From: Paenibacillus crassostreae
GTDB lineage: Bacteria > Bacillota > Bacilli > Paenibacillales > Paenibacillaceae
Assembly (NCBI RefSeq): GCF_001857945.1
Contig: NZ_CP017770.1
Location: forward strand, 1,054,001-1,118,000
Length of the DNA stretch: 64,000 nucleotides
Reading direction: 5' to 3'
Positions 55,372 through 63,494 of this stretch are shown in pieces. The notes below the pieces were generated by a model, which saw nothing but the letters and a program-made list of their open reading frames with translations, did no database searches and was not told the origin of the DNA. Each line of letters begins with the position of its first letter. Within the stretch, counting starts at the first letter, position 1. The position numbers and the translations under genes are program-made.

Positions 55372-56367
55372 TTATTTTTTTGGAGCACCAGAATTATCTC
55401 CGCCATCTCCCATTTTACCTATGGATCCTCTCATTTGTGTATCTGCTTCGATATTTTTATAATTCATATAATCCATAACGCCAAGTTGCCCAGAACGGAA
55501 CGCTTCTGCCATAGCAAGTGGCACATCAGATTCAGATTCCACAACCTTCGCACGCATCTCGATGACACGAGCTTTCATTTCTTGTTCTAACGCTACGGCC
55601 ATAGCTCGACGTTCTTCCGCCTTCGCCTGGGCAATACGCTTATCAGCTTCTGCTTGTTCGGTTTGTAAAAATGCACCTATATTTTTACCGATATCAATAT
55701 CAGCAATATCAATCGATAGTATTTCAAATGCAGTACCTGAATCTAAGCCTTTTGCAAGAACCGTACGTGAAATCATATCTGGATTCTCTAATACTGCTTT
55801 GTGAGAATCACTTGATCCGACTGTTGTTACTATACCTTCACCTACACGGGCAATAATTGTCTCTTCACCCGCACCACCGACCAAACGATCAATGTTCGCG
55901 CGTACAGTTACACGAGCTTTTACTTTGACTTCAATTCCGTCTTTAGCTACCGCTGCAACTGTAGGTGTTTCAATGACTTTCGGATTAACACTCATTTGAA
56001 CAGCTTGGAGAACATCACGCCCAGCCAAGTCAATAGCAGCTGCACGTTCAAATTCCAATGGAATATTCGCACGTTGTGCAGCGATCAATGCATTAACAAC
56101 ACGATCTACGTTACCACCTGCTAAATAATGACTTTCAAGTTGGTTAATATCTAATCCCAGACCTGCTTTTGTAGCTTTAATCATAGGATTGACAATTCGA
56201 CTTGGCGTTACACGTCGAAGTCTCATCGCCACAAGCGTAATAATGCTAATACGCACCCCTGATGATAATGCTGCAATCCATAACATGACAGGGAAGAAGC
56301 TGAAAAATACACTTAGTACGATGATTGCAACAACTGCAATCAGCAAGATAGTAATCAATGGATCCAT
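55372..56367 (-). CDS. floA: Flotillin-like protein FloA (YqfA)
   Basis: Membrane-microdomain scaffold (331 residues). An N-terminal hairpin-type hydrophobic stretch (about 4-45) is followed by the SPFH/flotillin domain and a coiled, Ala/Glu-rich part ([26 protein letters not shown]). In bacilli FloA affects membrane fluidity, secretion and sporulation signalling. TTGGAGGG precedes the ATG. It lies 31 bases after nfeD and depends on the same ECF-like promoter. Confidence 0.95.
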   Translation of the reverse strand: MDPLITILLIAVVAIIVLSVFFSFFPVMLWIAALSSGVRISIITLVAMRLRRVTPSRIVNPMIKATKAGLGLDINQLESHYLAGGNVDRVVNALIAAQRANIPLEFERAAAIDLAGRDVLQAVQMSVNPKVIETPTVAAVAKDGIEVKVKARVTVRANIDRLVGGAGEETIIARVGEGIVTTVGSSDSHKAVLENPDMISRTVLAKGLDSGTAFEILSIDIADIDIGKNIGAFLQTEQAEADKRIAQAKAEERRAMAVALEQEMKARVIEMRAKVVESESDVPLAMAEAFRSGQLGVMDYMNYKNIEADTQMRGSIGKMGDGGDNSGAPKK

Positions 56368-56398
56368 ATTAATTTACCCTCCAATTATTTCATTTATT

Positions 56399-57769
56399 TT
56401 ATTTTACAATAGATTCAACAACAATACGCGAACCTTCGACTTTTACAACATGAATGATTGAGTTCGTATCAATAAACTCTCCATCTGCGACAACATCTAC
56501 GCGTTCACCATCAATCAGTGCCGTTCCACTCGGACGAAGCGGAGTAACACTAATTCCTTCTTTTCCAAGTAAACTATCTTTACTAGCAGTTGGGATATAT
56601 CCCATCTCTTTAGACAAAGTATCCTTGAGTATAAATCGATTCCATATTCCACGCTTTTTGAATACATTTGCAACTATAATAATGACGATTATCGCCGATA
56701 CAATTGCTATTCCCAGCGATAAAGCAACATGCGATGCACTATAGGCTGCTCGGACAACACCAACAATAAGACTTATTGAACCTATCAATCCTAATATTCC
56801 AAAGCTTGGAATGAACAATTCTATTACCAGCATCACAATTCCTATAAGAAAAAGAATCCATGTCTCTGATCCAGCGAACCCTGCTACAGAGTTACCGAAG
56901 AAATAGAGTGAAAATCCAGCAATACCCAGAATACCAGGCACTCCAAAGCCAGGAACTAACAATTCAATAATTACACCTGCGATCCCCATAAAGAGTAGCA
57001 ATGTCATCACAACACGACTTGTTAGAAATTCTGCCAATTTCTCTGAAAACGTATGTTCTACACGAAACACATCTTCTGTAGAGTAGCCCGCAAATGTAAT
57101 TGCCTCCTCAACAGTCTTGGCAGTCTGTTCTGAATACCCAACCTTTAAAGCTTGATCACTAGTCAGTGAGATAATGTCACCCTGACTCTTGGTATAATTG
57201 ATTTCAGGCATTTCAACAATCATGTCCAAATCAGCCATACCTTCGGCGATTTTAGAATTACGCCCATTTAATTCAGCTGCACCAGCCAGTTTTGATTTCC
57301 AATAAGAGATCAACTTGGGATCAGTAATATACTCACCCGTGGATCCATTGATTAACGATGCTGCGCCAATCATACTTCCTGGAGCCATCATGATTTGATC
57401 CGCATTTAGGGCAATATAACTTCCTGCCGAAGCAGCATTACCATGTATGTATGCCACGGTTTCTATCTCACTTTGACGAATCAATGCTCCAATTTCTTCA
57501 GCTGTATCAATTCGACCACCAGGTGTATTGATTTCCAACACGATGAGGGATGCATCCATACTCTTCGCTTCCTCAAAACCGCGTTCCATAAACTTTTCTA
57601 ATCCTCTTTCAATATTCTGTTCAACTGGGATGATATATACAATCCCTCGGTTACCCACCTCTTTCGTCTCCGTTGTTGCATGAACTGTTTCTCCTAGTGA
57701 AGGGATGAACTGACCTGCAAATAACACGAACAAGATGAGTGATAATCCTATTTTTCTAATAAAATTCAT
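56399..57769 (-). CDS. nfeD: NfeD family membrane protease (YqeZ)
   Basis: A long-form NfeD (456 residues), partner of FloA. A signal peptide (about 1-25) is followed by a ClpP-class serine protease domain with LEINTPGGRID and GNAASAGSY (probable nucleophile Ser114), four or five membrane helices (about 235-365), and a C-terminal OB-fold domain (about 385-450: GKEGISVTPLRPSGTALIDGERVDVV). AAGGAGG precedes the ATG. B. subtilis yqeZ-yqfA-yqfB is in the sigma-W regulon, and a matching promoter is visible here. Confidence 0.94.
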   Translation of the reverse strand: MNFIRKIGLSLILFVLFAGQFIPSLGETVHATTETKEVGNRGIVYIIPVEQNIERGLEKFMERGFEEAKSMDASLIVLEINTPGGRIDTAEEIGALIRQSEIETVAYIHGNAASAGSYIALNADQIMMAPGSMIGAASLINGSTGEYITDPKLISYWKSKLAGAAELNGRNSKIAEGMADLDMIVEMPEINYTKSQGDIISLTSDQALKVGYSEQTAKTVEEAITFAGYSTEDVFRVEHTFSEKLAEFLTSRVVMTLLLFMGIAGVIIELLVPGFGVPGILGIAGFSLYFFGNSVAGFAGSETWILFLIGIVMLVIELFIPSFGILGLIGSISLIVGVVRAAYSASHVALSLGIAIVSAIIVIIIVANVFKKRGIWNRFILKDTLSKEMGYIPTASKDSLLGKEGISVTPLRPSGTALIDGERVDVVADGEFIDTNSIIHVVKVEGSRIVVESIVK

Positions 57770-57837
57770 AACTATACCTCCTTTCTCAATTCTTAATGTA
57801 CCAACCTCTTTTAGATTTAATCCGAGATAACGTTTAC

Positions 57838-57863
57838 TACGTCTATTACCCCATATGGTTCCA
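57838..57863 (-). promoter_or_regulatory. ECF (sigma-W-like) promoter of nfeD-floA
   Basis: TGGAAC (57863-57858), a 16-base spacer and CGTA (57841-57838), against the sigma-W consensus TGAAAC-N16-CGTA. It lies between the yqeY terminator and nfeD. The homologous B. subtilis operon is sigma-W controlled. Confidence 0.6.
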
Positions 57864-57866
57864 AAT

Positions 57867-57897
57867 AAAAAACACCCCTTACGTTCAAGGGATGTTT
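57867..57897 (-). terminator. Terminator after rpsU-yqeY
   Basis: On the minus strand AAACATCCCTT and AAGGGGTGTTT pair (one wobble) around GAACGT, followed by TTT and an AT-rich tail. Confidence 0.88.
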
Positions 57898-57907
57898 CGG
57901 TTATGTT

Positions 57908-58351
57908 TTATTGCAGAAATTGTTGAACCACTTGGTTCACAAGTTTTCCGTCAGCGAGTCCCTTAACCTTAGGCATCAGAGCACTCATCAATTTCCCCAT
58001 CTCGGCTTTCGAAGAAGCACCGGTTTCCTGGATGGTCTGCTGTACAATAACTTTAATTTCTTCTTCAGTAAGCTGTGTGGGAAGATACTGACCTACTAGC
58101 TCGATTTCTGCTTTAGCATCTGCTGCAAGATCATCGCGGCCTGCTTTTTCAAATTCATGGAGGGCATCTTTGCGCTGTTTGATTTCACGACCTAGGATAT
58201 CAAGCACTTCGGAATCATCCAAAGTTCTTTTCAAATCTATTTCAAGATTCATGATTGTCGAACGAATCATTCTAATAGTGGAGAGTTTGAATTTATCGCG
58301 ACTCTTCATTGCTTGCTTCATGTCTTCGTTCAATCGCTCGCTAAGACTCAT
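57908..58351 (-). CDS. yqeY: GatB/YqeY domain protein
   Basis: A 147-residue helical protein of the YqeY family, resembling the tail domain of GatB and perhaps acting on tRNA. Typical blocks: LKSTIRM-like LSTIRMIRSTIMNLEID, EEIKVIVQQTIQETGASSKAEMGKLMSALMPKVKGLADGK. Always found after rpsU in bacilli. AGGAGG precedes the ATG; 15 bases after the rpsU stop. Confidence 0.94.
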   Translation of the reverse strand: MSLSERLNEDMKQAMKSRDKFKLSTIRMIRSTIMNLEIDLKRTLDDSEVLDILGREIKQRKDALHEFEKAGRDDLAADAKAEIELVGQYLPTQLTEEEIKVIVQQTIQETGASSKAEMGKLMSALMPKVKGLADGKLVNQVVQQFLQ

Positions 58352-58366
58352 GGTTGTTAAATCCTC

Positions 58367-58540
58367 CTAAAACTTTCTCTTACGAGCAGCCTCAGATTTA
58401 AGCTTACGCTTAACGCTTGGCTTTTCATAATGCTTGCGTTTCTTCACCTCAGCTAATACGCCATCTTTAGCGATGGAACGTTTAAAGCGACGAAGTGCAG
58501 CATCGATTGTTTCATTTTTACGAACTTTCGTTTCAGACAC
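58367..58540 (-). CDS. rpsU: 30S ribosomal protein S21
   Basis: A 57-residue basic protein: [17 protein letters not shown] at the start and [24 protein letters not shown] at the end, the full S21 pattern. The start is the GTG at 58540 with GGAGGG seven bases upstream, giving exactly the family length; the longer frame to 58594 is not coding. First gene of rpsU-yqeY. Confidence 0.96.
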   Translation of the reverse strand: MSETKVRKNETIDAALRRFKRSIAKDGVLAEVKKRKHYEKPSVKRKLKSEAARKRKF

Positions 58541-58599
58541 CAGTTTTCCCTCCCTCCGACCAGACCGTCCAAGAGTATTAACACGGTTCATCATTCTTT

Positions 58600-58629
58600 A
58601 TTATAGGTGAAAGTGAAATAACGTGTCAA
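58600..58629 (-). promoter_or_regulatory. Consensus sigma-A promoter of rpsU-yqeY
   Basis: TTGACA (58629-58624), an 18-base spacer and TATAAT (58605-58600), both hexamers perfect. Leader of about 53 bases to the GTG. Confidence 0.88.
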
Positions 58630-58679
58630 CCTTACAACTTTTTTTCATTGACTACCCCTTGATATACCTGACAATATCG

Positions 58680-59039
58680 TTACTTGTGAGAGCTAGATAT
58701 CCCCGTCAGCGTACCTAATCTAGCCCCTCCAAGGAGGTGATAATGAAGATGATGTACCGTTTGTTCCCCATCTGGGCCGCAGTTGTTAATAAGTCGATAA
58801 CCCGATTCTGAGACACCCATATCACTCGCCACCTGCTGAGCAACCTGATGGATTTCAGCAATAAGCGACATATCCTCATGACTAACCTCATTCATGGATG
58901 GAATATGTTTCTTTGGAATAATTAACACATGCGTTGGTGCTGCAGGTGTAATATCGTGAAATGCCAATATATTTTCACTCTCGAACACTTTTTTAGAAGG
59001 AATTGTACCTTCAACTATTTTACAAAATAAACAATCCAC
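58680..59039 (-). CDS. HINT-type histidine triad nucleotide-binding protein
   Basis: A 119-residue HIT protein with LFCKIVEGTIPSKKVFE at the N terminus and the histidine triad HHLHYHLLGG near residue 100. Purine nucleoside phosphoramidase activity is usual for this branch (E. coli HinT-like). The frame extends upstream to 59183, but a GTG at 59039 with GGGGG eight bases before it gives the expected MDCLFCK start; ATGs at 59063 and 59087 have poor ribosome sites. Confidence 0.92.
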   Translation of the reverse strand: MDCLFCKIVEGTIPSKKVFESENILAFHDITPAAPTHVLIIPKKHIPSMNEVSHEDMSLIAEIHQVAQQVASDMGVSESGYRLINNCGPDGEQTVHHLHYHLLGGARLGTLTGISSSHK

Positions 59040-59167
59040 CGAATTCGCCCCCTGATCGTTCATAACATTAACACCATGTTCACTCATAAATAAATCATAA
59101 TCAATATACCATACAGCCACTTTCCTTACCAAACTATCTATAGGTTCTAACAGTATTAAATATACAC

Positions 59168-59201
59168 AAAAAAAGCAGACCAAATATAATCTTGGTCTGC
59201 T
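59168..59201 (-). terminator. Terminator after the coat-like gene
   Basis: On the minus strand AGCAGACCAA and TTGGTCTGCT pair perfectly around GATTATAT, then seven T. Confidence 0.92.
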
Positions 59202-59238
59202 AATACATAATAATGATGGTTTCCAAGTAGAAACGGCA

Positions 59239-59269
59239 ATTATGAAATTGATTCAAGTGAAACTTATAC
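59239..59269. repeat. Second copy of the 31-base dispersed repeat
   Basis: 29 of 31 bases match 17405-17435 (core ATTATGAAATTGATTCAAGT). The left arm of the inverted repeat is absent here, so this is a solo half. It lies between the coat-like gene and its terminator. Confidence 0.75.
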
Positions 59270-59281
59270 CTTCTTATATTT

Positions 59282-59821
59282 TTAAAAATAAGGAAGAAGT
59301 GCGAGTGTGGTAAACAATGTCAGTGGTAATATCACACGATTAAACCGTCGTCTTCCATACGGGTATCCATAGAACGGAGCTGGAGCTGGATAATAACCAT
59401 AACCAGGGAAAAATCCTCTTGTATCCACACCCGGATATCCTCCTGTTCCAGTACCCCACGACTGTCCACCACATCCACATCCTGATTGATTTCCATAACC
59501 CTGTTGTGGTCCATAACCTGCAGATTGAAGCATGGATGGATTCTCATAGCTAGTAGGCTGTATCATTGATGGATTCTCATAACCTGCAGGTTGAAGCATG
59601 GACGGGTTCTCATAACTTCCTACAGGAGCATTATTACCATGATATTGGGCTGCTTCAACCTGTTCATTGTTCATTTCATGCCCAACAGGTACGGCTAAGT
59701 AAATATTCTCATCATCGACATTTTCTATAAAACCATCAACCGCTCTTCCATCTTGGATCATCACTCTCACATAGCGATGTATATGTTGCTGACACAATTG
59801 CTTGGCTTCAAATTTTTCCAT
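59282..59821 (-). CDS. Spore-coat-like protein with Sm-like N terminus and tandem repeats
   Basis: I do not recognise a named gene. The 179-residue protein starts with a compact domain (about 5-48: YVRVMIQDGRAVDGFIENVDDENIYLA) that resembles an Sm/LSm-type fold. Three 11-residue tandem repeats YENPSMLQPAG (about 68-102) follow, then a Gly/Tyr/Pro/Cys-rich part and a hydrophobic C-terminal tail after GRRRFNR. The composition is that of a spore surface or coat protein, which is inference. The ATG at 59821 follows GGAGG by ten bases. It has its own terminator, and a branched hairpin lies upstream. Confidence 0.6.
   Translation of the reverse strand: MEKFEAKQLCQQHIHRYVRVMIQDGRAVDGFIENVDDENIYLAVPVGHEMNNEQVEAAQYHGNNAPVGSYENPSMLQPAGYENPSMIQPTSYENPSMLQSAGYGPQQGYGNQSGCGCGGQSWGTGTGGYPGVDTRGFFPGYGYYPAPAPFYGYPYGRRRFNRVILPLTLFTTLALLPYF
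59518..59617 (-). repeat. Three 33-base in-frame tandem repeats
   Basis: The repeats encode YENPSMLQPAG, YENPSMIQPTS and YENPSMLQSAG. They differ slightly, so they are not a recent perfect duplication. Confidence 0.8.
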
Positions 59822-59888
59822 TTCTTTAATTCCTCCCAAATATTTCATGATCTACTATCATCATATTCAGGTCTAGGCGAATGGATAC

Positions 59889-59990
59889 AAAAAAAAGAAG
59901 AAGTACCCAGTCAGCTAGCATAAAGCTGCTTGACGTACGGACCTATGTTATAGAAAATTTCTATTTCATAAGTCCGTCGAGGTACTTCTT
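59889..59990 (-). terminator. Branched (three-way) hairpin terminator after sbcC
   Basis: On the minus strand the outer stem AAGAAGTACC/GGTACTTCTT (perfect, 59990-59981 and 59907-59898) encloses two hairpins. The first is ACGGAC...GTCCGT with an inner AT-rich stem (ATAGAAA/TTTCTAT); the second is based on CGTCAAGCAGC...GCTAGCTGACTG. A run of eight T follows the closing strand. It can end sbcC transcripts or act as an attenuator for the downstream coat-like gene. Confidence 0.75.
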
Positions 59991-60071
59991 AAGTGATGTC
60001 GGCTATTAACTGTAGTATAACAACCGCTTGTTACTGTTACTGTGATGGACGTCACATTTCGAGCTGGGTTT

Positions 60072-63000
60072 TTACATATTTTCTAACACCAATCGCGATC
60101 CGCCTCCAGCATCTTCTGCTGGTAATACCACCAGTTTACGAGGTAGGCGCGCTCTCAATTCGGGCACATGACTTATGATCCCTACTGATAAGTGGTCGCT
60201 ATGAAGACGTTCTAGTGAGGTAATCACCATCTCAAGCAGTTCAGAATCCAACGTACCGAAACCTTCATCCAAGAAAAAGAATTGCAACGGGTATTGACCA
60301 CGAAGCTGAATTTGAGCGGACAGCGCAAGCGCTAAAGACAACGATGTAAGGAATGTCTCTCCTCCAGATAATGTTGATACGGGGCGACGTGTTCCTCCGT
60401 TTGCATCATCACGAATGACAAAACCACCTCCAGAATCTACTTCCAAGGCATAACGTTGTCTAGTTAGATAAAGAAGACGTTGTGAAGCGGCTTGACTGAC
60501 TTGCATCAACTGCTCTTCTGCAATATACTCCACGAAGGCATTTCCCCGCAAACAAGATTGTAATTTTGAAAGTTGCTCACCCTTCATCTGACGTTCTACG
60601 CGCATATTCTCTAATTCTATCCATCTGGCGTGTCGATCTAATACATCTTCCAAATCGCGCTCAGCCCTTGCTTTCCATTGAATTGCAGCTTCATCTGTAT
60701 TTCGGCATTCATCTAAAACAACCTTGCAGGTTTGCCATTCTTCTATGGTTAACGTAGTACCGGAAAGTTTCTCATTTAGACTCGCTAGCTGGAATGTAAT
60801 TTCACGTTCATTCTCACGATGCGCTGTAACGATATTCGCATATTGTTGCTCTTCTTCCTGCTGTAAACAGCAGGCTACAACCTCTTCTGCACTTGATAGT
60901 TTAGATGATGCTAACATTTCCTCCCAACGACTTGTAGCCGCCATGTAATGTTCCCTTGCAGAATCAAAAGCTTGCTGTGCTATAACAGATGCTTTGATAT
61001 CTTCATGTTTCGTATCCTCAGCAGCACGTCTTGCTCGATGAGATTGTTCTGCTGTAACCTTTAGGGCTTTAAGTTGTTGGATACATTCTACAAGTAAACT
61101 TTCCGCTGAATACTCCCCAACTAGAACAAGCAGCCGCTCCTCTATTCCTTTTAACTGTTCATGTTTTCCTTGTAACTGTGTATTCCATTGAATAAGTGCT
61201 TTATCTAGTTCTCCTATTTGTTGCTCTATGGATTGGACCGTTATCCGCTTGCCCTCTAGAAAAGGAATACTGATCTCTATGCGTTCTCGAATGAGCTCCG
61301 CTTCAGCATCTTTATTCTGCATAAGCTCGAATTTTTCTGCGATCTCAGACATTGGAAGTTCAGGGAATTCATGATGCCATGCTTGTTGTAATTTCGTGAA
61401 TTCTACAGTTAACCTCTCAAGTTTAGATTTCGTTTCAGTATGAATGTTTAATAACGCATCCGCCTCTGCCCTGGACTTCATGACTTTCTGTTGAAGTATG
61501 TCATGACTCTGCTTCATGTGACTGGCTTCCTGCCGCAAAGCTGAAGTAGCAACTGACAGTTGCTGCGATCCATCTTCCATCTGATAGATTCTATCTGTCC
61601 AGTATTTTTCAGAGAAAACAGAACCTGCTCCATCATTCATTTCAGGTAGTGAGATCCCTACAGCGGTCTGTGATACATCTTGTTCAGGAAATACAACGGC
61701 AGCTTGCTCCATTAAAGTTTTATTCTCATTCATTAACTGACGTAGCTTTAACCTAAGCTCTTGAAGCTGTGCCTGAACTTGACGAAAAATATTCATCTGC
61801 TCGTTCTTTATGAAGAGACTATCCGAACTTTCTGTTGCTTCCGCTGGAAGTGGATGATGTTCTGATCCACACACAGGACATGGTTGTCCCATCTGTAACT
61901 GTAAGGCCAAACTCAGTGACAAAGTATGCGTCTCTAGACTCTTAATCTCTTGACGCAACTGTTCCTCTTCTATTGATAGTCTTCGGAGTGCCCCATTGAC
62001 TACTTCTTCGTGTCCCATGATGTCAGAGAAATTCGTAATAAGCCTATCAGCGAAAAGTTTATGATTTGCTTCATCGTTTAATAATTCTCGCTCGGAACTT
62101 TCTAATATGGAACTCATTTCAGTTATTCGTTTGCCCTGCTGATCGTATTCCTTCAATACGACCTGTTGCTGTTCATCACTTGTTTGAATTAGATGTTTAC
62201 GCTGAATAGCTTTATGCATCATTTCCCGCTCTAGTGATCTAGTCTCCAATGTCTTTAGGCTATCCTGTAATTCCGCCTGTTTTTTCTGACCCTTCAGGAG
62301 TAATTCCTGATCTTTCAACAGCTGTGCATGAAGTTCAGACTGTGTGCTTATGACATTCGTTTTCTTAAGTTCGAGGTCTTGACATTCGATTCGAAGTACA
62401 TCTCGTTCCTGCTGAACCTTAACAGCTTGCTCCAACTGATCTTGTCTAATCAACAGCTTAGGCTCTTCTATAGATAGTGTAAGCTGGGCTGCATCATCCG
62501 CTTCATTGGAACGAAGTGAAAGTTGTTCAGATTCTTGAGCTTTATTCTTCAATGTGATTGCTATTGTTTCACGGTTTAAATGCTCTTGTTTACTCTCCTG
62601 CATCTGAGTCAGTAAAGGCATTAGATGCTGGGCAACACTTGCCTTCGATAGCTTATCCTCTAGTTCCTTTATTTCCTTTTCTAGCGATGTAAGTTGTAAT
62701 AGCTGCTCTTGTTTACTATCACGTTCTATTTGCCATTCCCATACTTTCCCTAATTTATCTGCTTGAAGCATAATCTCTTGAAGGCGGTGACGAGAAACTT
62801 CCGCATGAGTCACCGCTTCTGACAATTGTTTCTTAGCCTCTTCAAGAGCCTCCTTACCAGCGTTCCCCAGTCCTTGTTGCTCTGCCTCCATATTTCGAAG
62901 AGATGCTTCATTCTCCTTCACACGACGGCTCAGCTTCTGACCTAATTGATCACCGTACTGTTCCAAGTGAAATAATCGTTGTAGCATTTGCCTTCTTTCA

Positions 63001-63494
63001 CTACCTTTTAAAGACAAAAATTCTGCAAATTTCCCTTGTGGGAGAACGACTGCACGTGTGAAATCATCCATTTTGAGTCCGATTTTATCTTCTACACAGC
63101 GAGTAACATCTGCTAATTTGTCAGCTAACACCTGATCTCCATCTGCAGTAACTTCAATAAATCGACTGATCGTATTGCTTATCGAAAGTTCATTCGATCT
63201 TTTAAAACGACGCTCCACACGATATTGCTGTGATCCCTCAGAGGAATTCAATTCAAAAGTAAAGGAAACAAACAAAGCATCCTCTGAATGATTCATGATG
63301 CCTTGTGTCCCGTTGACGGCCCTCTCAACCTTGCCATACAATGCGAGGGTAATTGCATCGAGTAAAGTAGATTTCCCACTACCTGTAGGTCCGAAGATTC
63401 CGAATAGTCCCATTTGCGTAAGATCACCGAAATCAATCTGTTGCATTTCACGATAACTCTGTAATCCAGATAGCTTTAGCGTGATTGGCTTCAT
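60072..63494 (-). CDS. sbcC: Nuclease subunit SbcC (Rad50-like SMC ATPase)
   Basis: With SbcD it forms an ATP-dependent nuclease that opens hairpins and processes blocked DNA ends. 1140 residues: Walker A GPTGSGKST at 35-43, Q-loop LPQGKFAEFL near 151-160, two long coiled-coil arms joined by the zinc hook CPVC at 539-542, signature LSGGE at 1042-1046 and Walker B FFFLDEGFG around 1073-1081. All motor motifs are intact. It starts within the sbcD stop (ATGA). Confidence 0.96.
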   Translation of the reverse strand: MKPITLKLSGLQSYREMQQIDFGDLTQMGLFGIFGPTGSGKSTLLDAITLALYGKVERAVNGTQGIMNHSEDALFVSFTFELNSSEGSQQYRVERRFKRSNELSISNTISRFIEVTADGDQVLADKLADVTRCVEDKIGLKMDDFTRAVVLPQGKFAEFLSLKGSERRQMLQRLFHLEQYGDQLGQKLSRRVKENEASLRNMEAEQQGLGNAGKEALEEAKKQLSEAVTHAEVSRHRLQEIMLQADKLGKVWEWQIERDSKQEQLLQLTSLEKEIKELEDKLSKASVAQHLMPLLTQMQESKQEHLNRETIAITLKNKAQESEQLSLRSNEADDAAQLTLSIEEPKLLIRQDQLEQAVKVQQERDVLRIECQDLELKKTNVISTQSELHAQLLKDQELLLKGQKKQAELQDSLKTLETRSLEREMMHKAIQRKHLIQTSDEQQQVVLKEYDQQGKRITEMSSILESSERELLNDEANHKLFADRLITNFSDIMGHEEVVNGALRRLSIEEEQLRQEIKSLETHTLSLSLALQLQMGQPCPVCGSEHHPLPAEATESSDSLFIKNEQMNIFRQVQAQLQELRLKLRQLMNENKTLMEQAAVVFPEQDVSQTAVGISLPEMNDGAGSVFSEKYWTDRIYQMEDGSQQLSVATSALRQEASHMKQSHDILQQKVMKSRAEADALLNIHTETKSKLERLTVEFTKLQQAWHHEFPELPMSEIAEKFELMQNKDAEAELIRERIEISIPFLEGKRITVQSIEQQIGELDKALIQWNTQLQGKHEQLKGIEERLLVLVGEYSAESLLVECIQQLKALKVTAEQSHRARRAAEDTKHEDIKASVIAQQAFDSAREHYMAATSRWEEMLASSKLSSAEEVVACCLQQEEEQQYANIVTAHRENEREITFQLASLNEKLSGTTLTIEEWQTCKVVLDECRNTDEAAIQWKARAERDLEDVLDRHARWIELENMRVERQMKGEQLSKLQSCLRGNAFVEYIAEEQLMQVSQAASQRLLYLTRQRYALEVDSGGGFVIRDDANGGTRRPVSTLSGGETFLTSLSLALALSAQIQLRGQYPLQFFFLDEGFGTLDSELLEMVITSLERLHSDHLSVGIISHVPELRARLPRKLVVLPAEDAGGGSRLVLENM

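Noticed and set aside
58541-58594. Upstream extension of rpsU
   Set aside because: It precedes the ribosome site and is not part of S21; the GTG at 58540 gives the exact family length.
59040-59183. N-terminal extension of the HIT protein
   Set aside because: The hydrophobic upstream codons have no family counterpart and the best ribosome site precedes the GTG at 59039.
59518-59617. CRISPR-like repeats
   Set aside because: The units are contiguous 33-base coding repeats with no spacers.
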